DNA of 64,000 bases from Silene conica. Its lineage: Eukaryota; Streptophyta; Magnoliopsida; Caryophyllales; Caryophyllaceae. Location: positions 36,776,530 through 36,840,529 of the forward strand of contig CM055319.2 in the NCBI GenBank assembly GCA_029255685.2, given 5' to 3'. The position numbers were made by a program, and so were the translations under genes. The notes below the pieces were generated by a model. The model worked only from the letters and a program-made list of their open reading frames with translations. It ran no database searches and was not told the DNA's origin. Shown in pieces: positions 1 to 11,700 of this stretch (positions are counted from its first letter, which is position 1; each line of letters begins with the position of its first letter).

Positions 1-1408
1 GAGAAGGGACTTCAATCGCTCTAAAACCCAAACATACCCCTCCTCGGACTCATGAGTAACAATCGCATAAGCGATCACAAAGCTCTTCCCAACCGGTGTA
101 ACACCCACCATCTCAATTAGCGGAAGACCGTACAAGTTTGTCTTGTAGGTGGAGTCGATCAACGCAACATAGTAGTATGATCGAAACATCTTAACTGATT
201 CGGGATGAGCCATGAACACGTGGGTAAGCTCGTCTTCCTCCGGATCGGTAACCCAGAAATGGACATACTTATGCTGAACCGCGAGTGCCAACATCTGTTG
301 TGCCGGGTTCCTCCCATCTCTTTCCTCGGCCCTTATTTTCTGAGAACGATTGTATATTTGTCGCCGATTTGGCCTAGCCTTCTCTGGATTTCTCTGATGC
401 AAACCCGCACTAATAACAGCCGGTGTAACATGAGCTCTAACTTGGGCATCGATGAAAGCCAACTCTTCTACATCAAACCGTGCGTGATATCTATCGCCAT
501 CCCTATACGTCACAAACCCGTGATTATGATACCCGCAAATCATGACCACCCTCCAACTACCTTCTGTTATCTCAACAGCTTTCATTCTGAATTTGCAATT
601 GCACCAGGTGCTACCCGTGTTACTCCTTCTCAAAGTATCAGCATCACCATTTAAGGGAGGTCGTCCACCATTCCGACAAAGAAAATAGTCCTGTCTCAAA
701 CTCGTGTGACGACCGACTTTTTTGTTGCTCGCTCTTTTAATTCCAAACCCGAGTCCCAATGCTATCGCATATGCCCAAGTAAACCCATCTCGACTCGAAA
801 GAAAAATATTATCGCTCGTAAAATGACTAGAATAGTCAACACCGTCTCCATCATCAAAAACCTGCACACGTTTCGATAATTACGTTCAAGATTACGGTTT
901 AGGGGTTAGGGTTAGGGTTAGGGTTAGGGTTACGGTTAATTTTAAAAAAAAAAAAAAAAAAAAAAAGGGACAAAGCACATTCACGTCCAGAACAGGTCTG
1001 GGACAAAGAACTGGTTCGTCCAGAACAGGTCTGGGACAAAGAACTGGTTCGTCCAGAACAGGTCTGGGACAAAGAACTGGTTCGTCCAGAACAGGTCTGG
1101 GACAAAGAACTGGTTCGTCCCAGACGTGTAAATTGGCCGTCCCAAACCGTGTCCAGACGGGTGGGATTTTCGTCCCACACCCACCCTGGACGAAAATCCC
1201 ACTCGTCCCCAACCCGCACTGGACGAAATATTTCTTCATCCGACAATTTTTCCTTTTTTTTTTTTTTTTTTTTTCCTAAAAACAAACCGGCCTCGGGAAT
1301 CTACGCTAATCCGTTCTACAATATTACAAATCCTAAATTTCAAACAACTAAAAATCGTAAATTTCAAACAAATTAAAATCGTAAACTTACCTCTTCATTG
1401 TCGCTCAT
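1..1408 (-). CDS. FAR1/FHY3-type MULE transposase, N-terminal part, two exons
   Basis: Minus-strand gene, cut by the left edge. Exon 2 (861 to 1) is open for 287 codons. Proposed exon 1 (1408 to 1391) encodes MSDNEE and ends at a good donor, GAG|GTAAGT; the acceptor is TGCAG at 866-862, and both sides are phase 0. Exon 2 has no in-frame ATG before an upstream stop near 880, which supports the splice. The protein starts with acidic VFDDGDGVDYSSHF, followed by a FAR1/WRKY-GCM1-like zinc-finger region (CNCKF, later CGYHNHGF). Further on is a MULE transposase core with LIDSTYKTNLYGLPLIEMVG, whose D is the expected first catalytic acidic residue. No stop or frameshift is visible, so the transposase may be functional. 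The remaining catalytic residues and C-terminus are outside the window. A host FAR1-related transcription factor is the alternative. Confidence 0.8.
897..936 (+). repeat. Short TTAGGG telomere-like tract
   Basis: A run of TTAGGG hexamers (about four perfect copies with degenerate edges GGTTTAGGG and TTACGG) lies inside the proposed transposase intron. Most plants use TTTAGGG heptamers; here only the first unit has three Ts. The tract is far too short to be a functional telomere and is best read as an interstitial telomere-like microsatellite. Confidence 0.85.
944..1274. other. Intron insertion flanked by A23 and T21, with a 15-bp inverted repeat
   Basis: The block starts with 23 As (944-966) and ends with 21 Ts (1254-1274), so its ends could pair. 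Inside are a 33-bp minisatellite and a perfect 15-bp inverted repeat, GTGGGATTTTCGTCC (1161-1175) against 1188-1202 with a 12-base loop. The word GGACGAA/TTCGTCC recurs throughout on both strands. Such GGACGAAA-rich, internally folded sequence resembles subterminal repeats of DNA transposons, so this may be a small non-autonomous element inserted in the intron. I could not define target duplications, and the family is unknown. Confidence 0.5.
985..1116 (+). repeat. 33-bp minisatellite, four identical copies
   Basis: Four perfect head-to-tail copies of a 33-bp unit beginning GTCCAGAACAGGTCTGGG (starts at 985, 1018, 1051 and 1084). Each unit contains the imperfect dyad CCAGAACAGGTCTGG. Identity of all four copies points to recent slippage or duplication. 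It lies within the proposed transposase intron and is not coding. Confidence 0.95.
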
Positions 1409-1629
1409 CGTTGAAAACCGTTCTTCACACCGATTTTTGTATTTCCAAAGAAAACCGTTTTTTGTATTTTCAAAGAAAACCGAGTTTTTGAATTTCGTAA
1501 TAACCCGATATCAATTTCAAGTCCGAAAATGAAGTTGTAGATATAGAGGATAGCGGGGGGTAAAATGGGCATTTCATGTTAATGTGTCGACGATAATTAG
1601 TAATGTGTCGACGATATTTAACACGCCCC
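1409..1629 (-). promoter_or_regulatory. Upstream region and putative terminal repeat of the MULE transposase
   Basis: Between the proposed ATG (1408) and the satellite edge, the minus strand holds a possible TATA-like CTATATCT near 1530-1540. It also has a leader with a near-duplicate AAACGGTTTTCTTTG motif and, outermost, the direct repeat TCGTCGACACATTA. MULE promoters often lie in their terminal inverted repeats, so this is the expected promoter position. Assignment rests on position and weak motifs only. Confidence 0.35.
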
Positions 1630-3585
1630 TTGTTTATAGAGTCTAGAATCGAAAAAGATATCTCATGATGTGATTTCGGACACGTGGTGAAAAACAGGCT
1701 GAAATTAAAAATGGTCGGTCCGACCACCCGAAACGGCTCGAATTGAAGGGTATATAATACACGTTTTTTAGGCCTCTGAGCTCCAGAAACGAAAATTACC
1801 GAATATTGCAAGGATGGTTAATCAAGTCAGATAAAGCGGGCACAAAAATTTTCAAAAACCTCAGATGACATTTGACTTTACCGGTATGCTATAAACCAGT
1901 TTCGGTCGAAAATCGAATAATCGAGTAAAACTGATTTGTAGTTGTTTATAGGGTCTAGAATCGAAAAAGATACCTCATGATGCGATTTCGGACACGTGGT
2001 GAAAAACAGGCTGAAATTAAAAATGGTCTCTCCGAGCACCCGGAACGGCTCGAATTCAAGGGTATATAATACACGCTTTTTAGGCCTCTGAGCTCCAGAA
2101 ACGAAAATTACCGAAATTATGATAAAGCGGGCACAAAATTTTTCAAAAACATCAGATGAAATTTGACTTTACCGGTATGCTATAAACCAGTTTCGGTCGA
2201 AAATCGAATAACCGTGAAAAAGTGATTTGTATTTGTTTATAGGGTCTAGAATCAAAAAAGATACCTCATGATGCGATTTCGGACACGTGGTGAAAAACAG
2301 GCTGAAATTAAAAATGGTCGCTCCGACCACCCGAAACGGCTCGAATTGAAGGGTATACAATACACGTTTTTTAGGTCTCTGAGCTCTCGAAACGAAAATT
2401 ACCGAAAATTGCAAGGAGGGTTAATCAAGTCAAATAAAGCGAGCACAAAAATTTTCAAAAAAAGCAGAAGGCATTTCACGTTACCGGTATGCTAAAAACT
2501 AGTTTCGGCCGAAAATCGGATAACCGTGTAAAAGTGATTTATAGTTGTTTATAGGATCTAGAATCGAATAAGATACCTCATGATGCGATTTCGGACACGT
2601 AGTATTAAAACAGGTTGAAAAAAAAATGGCCGCTCCGACCACCCTGATACGGCTTGAATTGAAGGGTATATAATATACGTTTTTAGGCCTCTGTGCTCTA
2701 GAAACGAAAATTACTTGAAATTGCAAGTATGGTTAATCAAGTCAGATAAAGTGGGCACAAAAAATTTCAAAAACATCAGAAGACATTTGACGTTACCGGT
2801 ATACTATAAACCAGTTTCGGTCGAAAATCGAATAATCGAGTAAAAGTGATTTGTAGTTGTTTATAGGGTCTAGAATCGAAAAAGATACCTCATGATACGA
2901 TTTCGGACATGTGGTGGAAAAAAGGCTGAAAGTAAAAATGGTCGCTCCGACCACCCGAAACGGCTCGAATTCAAGGGTATATAATACACGTTTTTTAGGC
3001 CTCTGAGCTCCAGAAACGAAAATTACCGAATATTGCAAGGATGGTTAATCAAGTCAGGTAAAGCGGGCACAAAAACTTTCAAAAACCTCAGATGATATTT
3101 GACTTTACCGGTATGCAATAAACCAGTTTCGGTCCAAAATCGAATAATCCTGTAAAAGTGATTTGTAGTTGTTTATAGAGTCTAGAATCGAAAACGATAC
3201 CTGATGATGCGATTTCGGACACGTGGTGAAAAACAGGTTGAAATTAAAAATGGTCTCTCCGACCACCCGAAACGGCTCGAATTGAAGGGTATATAATACA
3301 CGGTATTTAGGCCTCTGAGCTCCAGAAACAAAAATTACCGAAATTATGATAAAGCGGGCACAAAATTTTTCAAAAATATCAGATGAAATTTGACTTTACC
3401 GGTATGCTATAAACCAGTTTCGGTCGAAAATCGAATAACCGTGAAAAAGTGATTTGTATTTGTTTATAGGGTCTAGAATCGAAAAAGATACCTCATGATG
3501 CGATTTCGGACACGTGGTGAAAAACAGGCTGAAATTAAAAATGGTCGCTCCGACCACCCGAAACGGCTCGAATTGAAGGGTATAC
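1630..3585 (+). repeat. About 310-bp satellite, variant A, left block
   Basis: Roughly six tandem monomers of 305-315 bp. Landmarks recur in order in each: GGGTCTAGAATCGAAAA, GATTTCGGACACGTGGTG, TGGTCGCTCCGACCACC, GTATATAATACACG, TTTTTTAGGCCTCTGAG, TTACCGGTATGC and CAGTTTCGGTCGAAAATCG. Monomers differ by substitutions and small deletions; for example, units near 2100 and 3340 lack the TTGCAAGGATGGTTAATCAAG part. Similar variants recur about every 1227 bp (2169 and 3396), showing an older higher-order pattern. Short open frames here are by-products of the repeat and are not genes. Confidence 0.95.
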
Positions 3586-3789
3586 TGTAACAACCCGACC
3601 CACCACGGTCGTAACACACCCCCAATAAGATGGGAGATAAGCCTTTGGGCCCATTCTTTGTCCTCACTTAAGCCCAAAAGCACAAGGCCTTGTTACTAAG
3701 TGGTGAGTGGAAGTTATTATAAACATATCACAAGCCTCACATTCTACCAATGTGGGACAACTCTCCTCTCACACTCTTGGGGTGTTACA
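3586..3789 (-). repeat. TRIM 3' LTR
   Basis: 204-bp LTR, TGTAACAACCC...GGTGTTACA on the plus strand. It adjoins the polypurine tract on its inner side, which makes it the 3' LTR of the minus-strand element. Confidence 0.92.
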
Positions 3790-3921
3790 AACTCCCCCAC
3801 TTAAAGAACACAACGTCCTCGTTGTGCCTCAAACTTGACCACAACCAGGGCCAGAATCCTCCCCGCTAGGTGTGTGACCCGGGTACTCCCGACTACAGGC
3901 TCACCACACGGTCGCAGGGTC

Positions 3922-3933
3922 GCTCTGATACCA
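3922..3933 (-). other. TRIM primer-binding site, tRNA-iMet
   Basis: GCTCTGATACCA on the plus strand is the complement of TGGTATCAGAGC, the standard plant initiator-methionine primer site. It sits two bases inside the right LTR and fixes the orientation. Confidence 0.92.
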
Positions 3934-3935
3934 TT

Positions 3936-4139
3936 TGTGACAACCCGACCCACCACGGTCGTAACACACCCCCAATAAGATGGGAGATAAGCCTTTGGGC
4001 CCATTCTTTGTCCTCACTTAAGCCCAAAAGCACAAGGCCTTGTTACTAAGTGGTGGGTGGAAGTTATTATAAACATATCACAAGCCTCACATTCTACCAA
4101 TGTGGGACAACTCTCCTCTCACACTCTTGGGGTGTTACA
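3936..4139 (-). repeat. TRIM 5' LTR
   Basis: 204-bp LTR nearly identical to 3586-3789, next to the primer-binding site, so it is the 5' LTR in element orientation. It is followed by the TATAC target duplication. Confidence 0.92.
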
Positions 4140-7100
4140 TATACAATACACGTTTTTTAGGTCTCTGAGCTCTCGAAACGAAAAATACCGAAAATTGCAA
4201 GGATGGTTAATCAAGTCAAATAAAGCGAGCACAAAAATTTTCAAAAAAAGCAGAAGGCATTTCACGTTACCGGTATGCTATAAACCAGTTTCGGCCGAAA
4301 TTCGGATAACCGTGTAAAAGTGATTTATAGTTGTTTATAGGATCTAGAATCGAATAAGATACCTCATGATGCGATTTCGGACACGTAGTATTAAAACAGG
4401 TTGAAAAAAAATGGCAGCTCCGACCACCCTAATACGGCTTGAATTGAAGGGTATATAATATACGTTTTTAGGCCTCTGTGCTCTAGAAACGAAAATTACT
4501 GGAAATTGCAAGTATGGTTAATCAAGTCAGATAAAGTGGGCACAAAAAATTTCAAAAACATCAGAAGACATTTGACGTTACCGGTATGCTATAAACCAGT
4601 TTCGGTCGAAAATCGAATAATCGAGTAAAAGTGATTTGTAGTTGTTTATAGGGTCTAGAATCGAAAAAGATACCTCATGATACGATTTCGGACATGTGGT
4701 GGAAAAAAGGCTGAAAGTAAAAATGGTCGCTACGACCACCCGAAACGGCTCGAATTCAAGGGTATATAATACACGTTTTTTAGGCCTCTGAGCTCCAGAA
4801 ACGAAAATTACCGAATATTGCAAGGATGGTTAATCAAGTCAGGTAAAGCGGGCACAAAAACTTTCAAAAACCTCAGATGATTTTTGACTTTACCGGTATG
4901 CAATAAACTAGTTTCGGTCGAAAATCGAATAATCCTGTAAAAGTGATTTGTAGTTGTTTATAGAGTCTAGAATCGAAAAAGATATCTCATGATGCGATTT
5001 CGGACACGTGGTGAAAAACAGGCTGAAATTAAAAATGGTCGCTCCGACCACCCGAAACGGCTCGAATTGAAGGATATATAATATACGTTTTTTAGGCCTC
5101 TGAGCTCCAGGAAAGAAAATTACCGAATATTACAAGGATGGTTAATCAAGTCAGATAAAGCGGGCACAAAAATTTTCAAAAACCTCAGATGACATTTGAC
5201 TTTACCGGTATGCTATAAACCAGTTTCGGTCGAAAATCGAATAATCGTGTAAAAGTGATTTGTAGTTGTTTATAGGGTCTAGAATCGAAAACGATACCTC
5301 ATGATGCGATTTCGGACACGTGGTGAAAAACAGGCTGAAATTAAAAATGGTCTCTCCGACCACCCGAAACGGCTCGAATTGAAGGGTATATAATACACGG
5401 TTTTTAGGCCTCTGAGCTCCAGAAACGAAAATTACCGAAATTATGATAAAGCGGGCACAAAAATTTTCAAAAACATCAGATGAAATTTGACTTTACCGGT
5501 ATGCTATAAACCAGTTTCGGTCGAAAATCGAATAACCGTGAAAAAGTGATTTGTATTTGTTTATAGGGTCTAGAATCGAAAAAGATACCTCATGATGCGA
5601 TTTCGGACACGTGGTGAAAAACAGGCTGAAATTAAAAATGGTCGCTCCGACCACCCGAAACGGCTCGAATTGAAGGGTATACAATACACGTTTTTTAGGT
5701 CTCTGAGCTCTCGAAACGAAAATTACCGAAAATTGCAAGGATGGTTAATCAAGTCAAATAAAGCGAGCACAAAAATTTTCAAAAAAAGCAGAAGACATTT
5801 CACGTTACCGGTATGCTAAAAACTAGTTTCGGCCGAAAATCGAATAACCGTGTAAAAGTGATTTGTAGTTGTTTATAGAGTCTAGAATCGAAAAAGATAT
5901 CTCATGATGCGATTTCGGACACGTGGTGAAAAACAGGCTGAAATTAAAAATGGTCGGTCCGACCACCCGACACGGCTCGAATTGAAGGGTATATAATACA
6001 CGTTTTTTAGGCCTCTGAGCTCTAGAAACGAAAATTACCGACATTATGATAAAGCGGGCACAAAAATATTCAAAGACATCAGATGAAATTTGACTTTACC
6101 TGTATGCTATAAACCAGTTTCGATCGAAAATCGAATAACCGTGTAAAAGTGATTTGTATTTGTTTATAGGGTCTAGAATTGAAAAAGATACCTCATGATG
6201 CGATTTCGGACACGTGGTGAAAAACAGGCTGAAATTAAAAATGGTCGCTCCGACCACCCGAAACGGCTCGAATTAAAGGTTATATAATACACGTTTTTTA
6301 CGCCTCTGAGCTCCAGAAACGAAAATTAACGAATAGGGTATAGAATCGAGAAATATACCTCATGATACTATTTCGGACACGTGATATAAAACAGGCTGAA
6401 ATTAAATATGGTCGCTCCGACCACATGAAACGGCTCGAATTGAAGGGTATATAATACACGTTTTTAATGCCTCTGAGCTTCCGAAACGAAAATTGTCCGA
6501 AATTGCAAGAATGGATAATCAAGTCAGATAAAGCGGGCATAAAAATTTGCAAATATATCTGAAGACATTTGACGTTACCGGTAAGCAATAAACCAATTTC
6601 GGCCGAAAATCGGATAACTATGTAAAAGTGATTTATAGTTGTTTATAGGGTCTAGAATCGAAAAAGATACCTCATAATACGATTTCGGACACGTGGTAAA
6701 AAACAGGCTGAAAATAAAAATGGTCGCTCTGATAACTATGTAAAAGTGATTTATAGTTATTTATAGGGTCTAGAATCGAATAAGATATCTCATGATCGAT
6801 TTTGGACACGTGGTAGAAAAACACGCTGAAAAATAACAATGCCCGCTCCGACCACCCGAAACAGATCGAATTGAAGGATATAAAATACACGTTTTTTAGG
6901 CCTCTGAACTCCTGAAACAAAAATTACGGAAAATCGCATAGATGAGATAAAGCGGACACAAAAATTTGCAAAAACATCAGAAGACATTTGACGTTATCGG
7001 TATGCTTTAAACCAATTTCGGCCGAAAATCGGATAACTGTACAAAAGTGATTTATAGTTGTTTACAGGATCTAGAATAGAATAAGATATCTCATGATGCA

Positions 7101-8750
7101 ATTTCGGACATGTGGTATAAAAACAGGCTGAAAAATAACAATGGCCGCTCCGACCACCCAAAACAGCACGAAGTGAAGGAAATATTATACACGTTTTTTA
7201 GGCCTCTGAACTCCTGAAACAAAAATTACTGAAAATCGCAAGGATGGTTAATCAAGCGAGATAAAGCGGCTCAAAAATTGTCAAAAACATCAGAGGACAT
7301 TTGACGTTACTGGTATGCAATAAATCAGTTTCGCTCGAAAATCGGACAACCGTGTAAAAGTGATTTATAATTATTTATAGGGTCTAGAATCGAAAAAGAT
7401 ACCTCATGATACTATTTCGGACACGTGGTAAAAAACAGGCTGAAAATAAAAAATGGTACCTCCGACCACCTGAAACGGCTCGAATTGAAGGGTATATAAT
7501 ACACATTTTTAAGGCCCTTTGAACTCCCGAAACGAAAATTGTCGAAAATTGCAAGAATGGTTAATCAAGTCAGATATAGCGGGCATAAAAATTTGCAAAT
7601 ATATCTGAAGACATTTGACGTTACTGGTAAGCAATAAACCAATTTCGTTCGAAAATCGGATAACTATGTAAAAGTGATTTATAGTTGTTTATAGGGTCTA
7701 GAATCGAAAAAGATACCTCATGATACGATTTCGGACACGTGGTAAAAAACAGGCTGAAAATAAAAATGGTCGCTCTGACAACTGAAACGGCTCGAATTTA
7801 AGGGTATATAATACACGTTTTTTAGGCCTCTGAGCTCCCGAAAACGAAAATTATCGAAAATTAATAAATGGTAGGTCAAGTCAGATAAAGCGGGCACAAA
7901 AATTTGCAAAAACATCAGAAGACATTTGACGTTACCGGTATGCTATAAACCAATTTCAGCCAAAAATCTGATAACCGTGTAAAAGTTATTTATAGTTGTA
8001 TATAGGGTCTAGAATCGAATAAGATATCTCATGATCGATTTTGGACACGTGGTAGAAAAACACGCTGAAAAATAACAATGCCCGCTCCGACCACCCGAAA
8101 CAGATCGAATTGAAGGATATAAAACACACGTTTTTTAGGCCTCTGAACTCCTGAAACAAAAATTACCGAAAATCGCATAGATGAGATAAAGCGGACACAA
8201 AAATTTGCAAAAACATCAGAAGACATTTGACGTTATCGGTATGCTTTAAACCAATTTCGGCCGAAAATCGGATAACTGTACAAAAGTGATTTATAGTTGT
8301 TTACAGGATCTAGAATAGAATAAGATATCTCATGATGCAATTTCGGACATGTGGTATAAAAACAGGCTGAAAAATAACAATGGCCGCTCCGACCACCCAA
8401 AACAGCCCGAAGTGAAGGATATATTATACACGTTTTTTAGGCCTCTGAACTCCTGAAACAAAAATTACTGAAAATCGCAAGGATGGTTAATCAAGCGAGA
8501 TAAAGCGGCTCAAAAATTGTCAAAAACATCAGAAGACATTTGACGTTACTGGTATGCTATAAACCAGTTTCGCTCGAAAATCGGACAACCGTGTAAAAGT
8601 AATTTATAATTATTTATAGGGTCTAGAATCGAAAAAGATACCTCATGATACGATTTCGGACACGTGGTAAAAAACAGGCTGAAAATAGAAAATGGTACCT
8701 CCGACCACCTGAAACGGCTCGAATTGTAGGGTATATAATACACATTTTTA
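4140..8750 (+). repeat. About 310-bp satellite, variant A grading into variant B
   Basis: About 15 tandem monomers. Up to about 6300 they match variant A (CAGTTTCGGTCGAAAATCGAATAA, GATTTGTAGTTG). Beyond that they shift to variant B (CCAATTTCGGCCGAAAATCGG, GATTTATAGTTG, GAACTCCTGAAACAAAAATTA). Near-identical segments at about 6790-6987 and 8029-8226 lie 1239 bp apart, so a four-monomer higher-order period already exists here but is less homogeneous than the block to the right. A truncated monomer lies around 6335-6345 and another around 6730. No gene is supported. Confidence 0.94.
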
Positions 8751-11700
8751 AGGCCCTTTGAGCTCCCGAAACGAAAATTGTCGAAAATTGCAAGAATGGT
8801 TAATCAAGTCAGATAAAGCGGGCATAAAAATTGGCAAATACATCTGAAGACATTTGACGTTACCAGTAAGCAATAAACCAATTTCGGCCAAAAATCGGAT
8901 AACTGTGTAAATATGATTTAAAGTTGTTTATAGGGTCTAGAATCGAAAAAGATACCTCATGATACAATTTCGGACACGTGGTAAAAAACAGACTGAAAAT
9001 AAAAATGGTCGTTCCGACAACTGAAACGGCTCGAATTTAAGGGTATATAATACATGTTTTTTAGGCCTTTGAGCTCCCGAAACGAAAATTATCGAAAATT
9101 CAGAAATGGTAAGTCAGGTCAGATAAAGCGGGCACAAAAATTTGCAAAAACATCAGAAGACATTTGACGTTACCGGTATGATATAATCCAATTTCGGCCG
9201 AAAATCGGATAACCGTGTAAAAGTGATTTATAGTTGTTTATAGGGTCTAGAATCGAATAAGATATCTCATGATCGATTTCGGACACGTGATAGAAAAACA
9301 CGCTGAAAAATAACAATGCCCGCTCCGACCACCCGAAACAGATTGAATTGAAGGATATAAAATAGTAAAAAATAAACGGTTTTTAGGCCTCTGAACTCCT
9401 GAAACAAAAATTACCGAAAATCGCACCGATGAGATAAAGCGGACACAAAAATTTGCAAAAACATCAGAAGACATTTGACGTTACCGGTATGCTATAAACC
9501 AATTTCGGCCGAAAATCGGATAACTGTGTAAAAGTGATTTATAATTGTTTATAGGATCTAGAATCGGATAAGATATCTCATGATGCAATTTCGGACATGT
9601 GGTAGAAAAACAGGCTGAAAAATTACAATGGCCGCTCCGACCACCCAAAACAGCTCGAAGTGAAGGATATATTATACACATTTTTTAGGCCTCTGAACTC
9701 CTAAAAGAAAAATTACTGAAAATCGTAAGGATGGTTAATCGAGCCAGATAAAGCTGGCACAAAAATTGTCAAAAACATCAGAAGACATTTGACGTTACTG
9801 GTATGATATAAACCAGTTTCGGTCGAAAATCGGATAACCGTGTAAAAGTGATTTATAATTATTTATAGGGTCTAGAATCGAAAAAGATACCTCATGATAC
9901 GATTTCGGACACGTGGTAAAAAACAGGCTGAAAATAAAAAATGGTACCTCCGACCACCTGAAACGGCTCGAATTGAAGGGTATATAATACACATTTTTAA
10001 GGCCCGTTGAGCTCCCGAAACGAAAATTGTCGAAAATTGCAAGAATGATTAATCAAGTTAGATAAAGCGGGCATAAAAATTGGCAAATACATCTGAAGAC
10101 ATTTGACGTTACCGGTAAGCAATAAACCAATTTCGGCCGAAAATCGGATAACTGTGTAAATATCATTTAAAGTTATTTATAGGGTCTAGAATCGAAAAAG
10201 ATACCTCATGATACAATTTCGGACACGTGGTAAAAAACAGGCTGAAAATAAAAATGGTCGTTCCGACAACTGAAACGCTCGAATTTAAGGGTATATAATA
10301 CATGTTTTTTAGGCCTTTGAGCTCCCGAAACGAAAATTATCGAAAATTCAGAAATGGTAAGTCAGGTCAGATAAAGCGGGCACAAAAATTTGCAAAAACA
10401 TCAGAAGACATTTGACGTTACCGGTATGATATAATCCAATTTCGGCCGAAAATCGGATAACCGTGTAAAAGTGATTTATAGTTGTTTATAGGGTCTAGAA
10501 TCGAATAAGATATCTCATGATCGATTTCGGACACGTGATAGAAAAACACGCTGAAAAATAACAATGCCCGCTCCGACCACCCGAAACAGATTGAATTGAA
10601 GGATATAAAATAGTAAAAAATAAACGGTTTTTAGGCCTCTGAACTCCTGAAACAAAAATTACCGAAAATCGCACCGATGAGATAAAGCGGACACAAAAAT
10701 TTGCAAAAACATCAGAAGACATTTGACGTTACCGGTATGCTATAAACCAATTTCGGCCGAAAATCGGATAACTGTGTAAAAGTGATTTATAATTGTTTAT
10801 AGGATCTAGAATCGGATAAGATATCTCATGATGCAATTTCGGACATGTGGTAGAAAAACAGGCTGAAAAATTACAATGGCCGCTCCGACCACCCAAAACA
10901 GCTCGAAGTGAAGGATATATTATACACATTTTTTAGGCCTCTGAACTCCTAAAAGAAAAATTACTGAAAATCGTAAGGATGGTTAATCGAGCCAGATAAA
11001 GCTGGCACAAAAATTGTCAAAAACATCAGAAGACATTTGACGTTACTGGTATGATATAAACCAGTTTCGGTCGAAAATCGGATAACCGTGTAAAAGTGAT
11101 TTATAATTATTTATAGGGTCTAGAATCGAAAAAGATACCTCATGATACGATTTCGGACACGTGGTAAAAAACAGGCTGAAAATAAAAAATGGTACCTCCG
11201 ACCACCTGAAACGGCTCGAATTGAAGGGTATATAATACACATTTTTAAGGCCCGTTGAGCTCCCGAAACGAAAATTGTCGAAAATTGCAAGAATGATTAA
11301 TCAAGTTAGATAAAGCGGGCATAAAAATTGGCAAATACATCTGAAGACATTTGACGTTACCGGTAAGCAATAAACCAATTTCGGCCGAAAATCGGATAAC
11401 TGTGTAAATATCATTTAAAGTTATTTATAGGGTCTAGAATCGAAAAAGATACCTCATGATACAATTTCGGACACGTGGTAAAAAACAGGCTGAAAATAAA
11501 AATGGTCGTTCCGACAACTGAAACGCTCGAATTTAAGGGTATATAATACATGTTTTTTAGGCCTTTGAGCTCCCGAAACGAAAATTATCGAAAATTCAGA
11601 AATGGTAAGTCAGGTCAGATAAAGCGGGCACAAAAATTTGCAAAAACATCAGAAGACATTTGACGTTACCGGTATGATATAATCCAATTTCGGCCGAAAA

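Larger units (their letters stand above)
1..1629 (-). mobile_element. Mutator-like element (MULE), one end, partial
   Basis: This segment holds a FAR1/MuDR-type transposase gene reading leftward and stops abruptly at about 1629, where 310-bp satellite DNA begins in mid-monomer. On the minus strand the terminal 120 bases start GGGGCGTGTTAAATATCG, carry two copies of TCGTCGACACATTA and then a stretch like AAATGCCCATTTTACCCC. This resembles the long terminal inverted repeats of plant MULEs. The other end lies outside the window, so the inverted repeat is not proven. If the boundary is right, the first nine satellite bases (TTGTTTATA, 1630-1638) should be the 9-bp target duplication and should recur beyond the far end. 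Alternative: a domesticated FAR1-related gene next to a satellite. Confidence 0.6.
3586..4139 (-). mobile_element. TRIM (miniature LTR retrotransposon), complete, in satellite
   Basis: A 554-bp element has two 204-bp LTRs (3586-3789 and 3936-4139) that differ at about two positions (TGTAACA/TGTGACA start; GTGAGTGG/GTGGGTGG). It is flanked by the TSD TATAC (3581-3585 and 4140-4144). Ends are TG...CA. The 146-bp interior carries the complement of TGGTATCAGAGC two bases from the right LTR, and an A/G-rich polypurine tract on the minus strand next to the left LTR, so the element reads on the minus strand. It has no coding capacity and must use proteins in trans. No 5S rRNA-like (Cassandra) segment was recognised. 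Confidence 0.95.

Noticed and set aside
205..654. 149-codon plus-strand frame
   Set aside because: It is antisense to the FAR1/MULE transposase exon, whose minus-strand translation has clear family motifs.
3586..4139. Cassandra-type TRIM with 5S rRNA sequence
   Set aside because: I found no stretch resembling the 5S internal promoter in the LTR.
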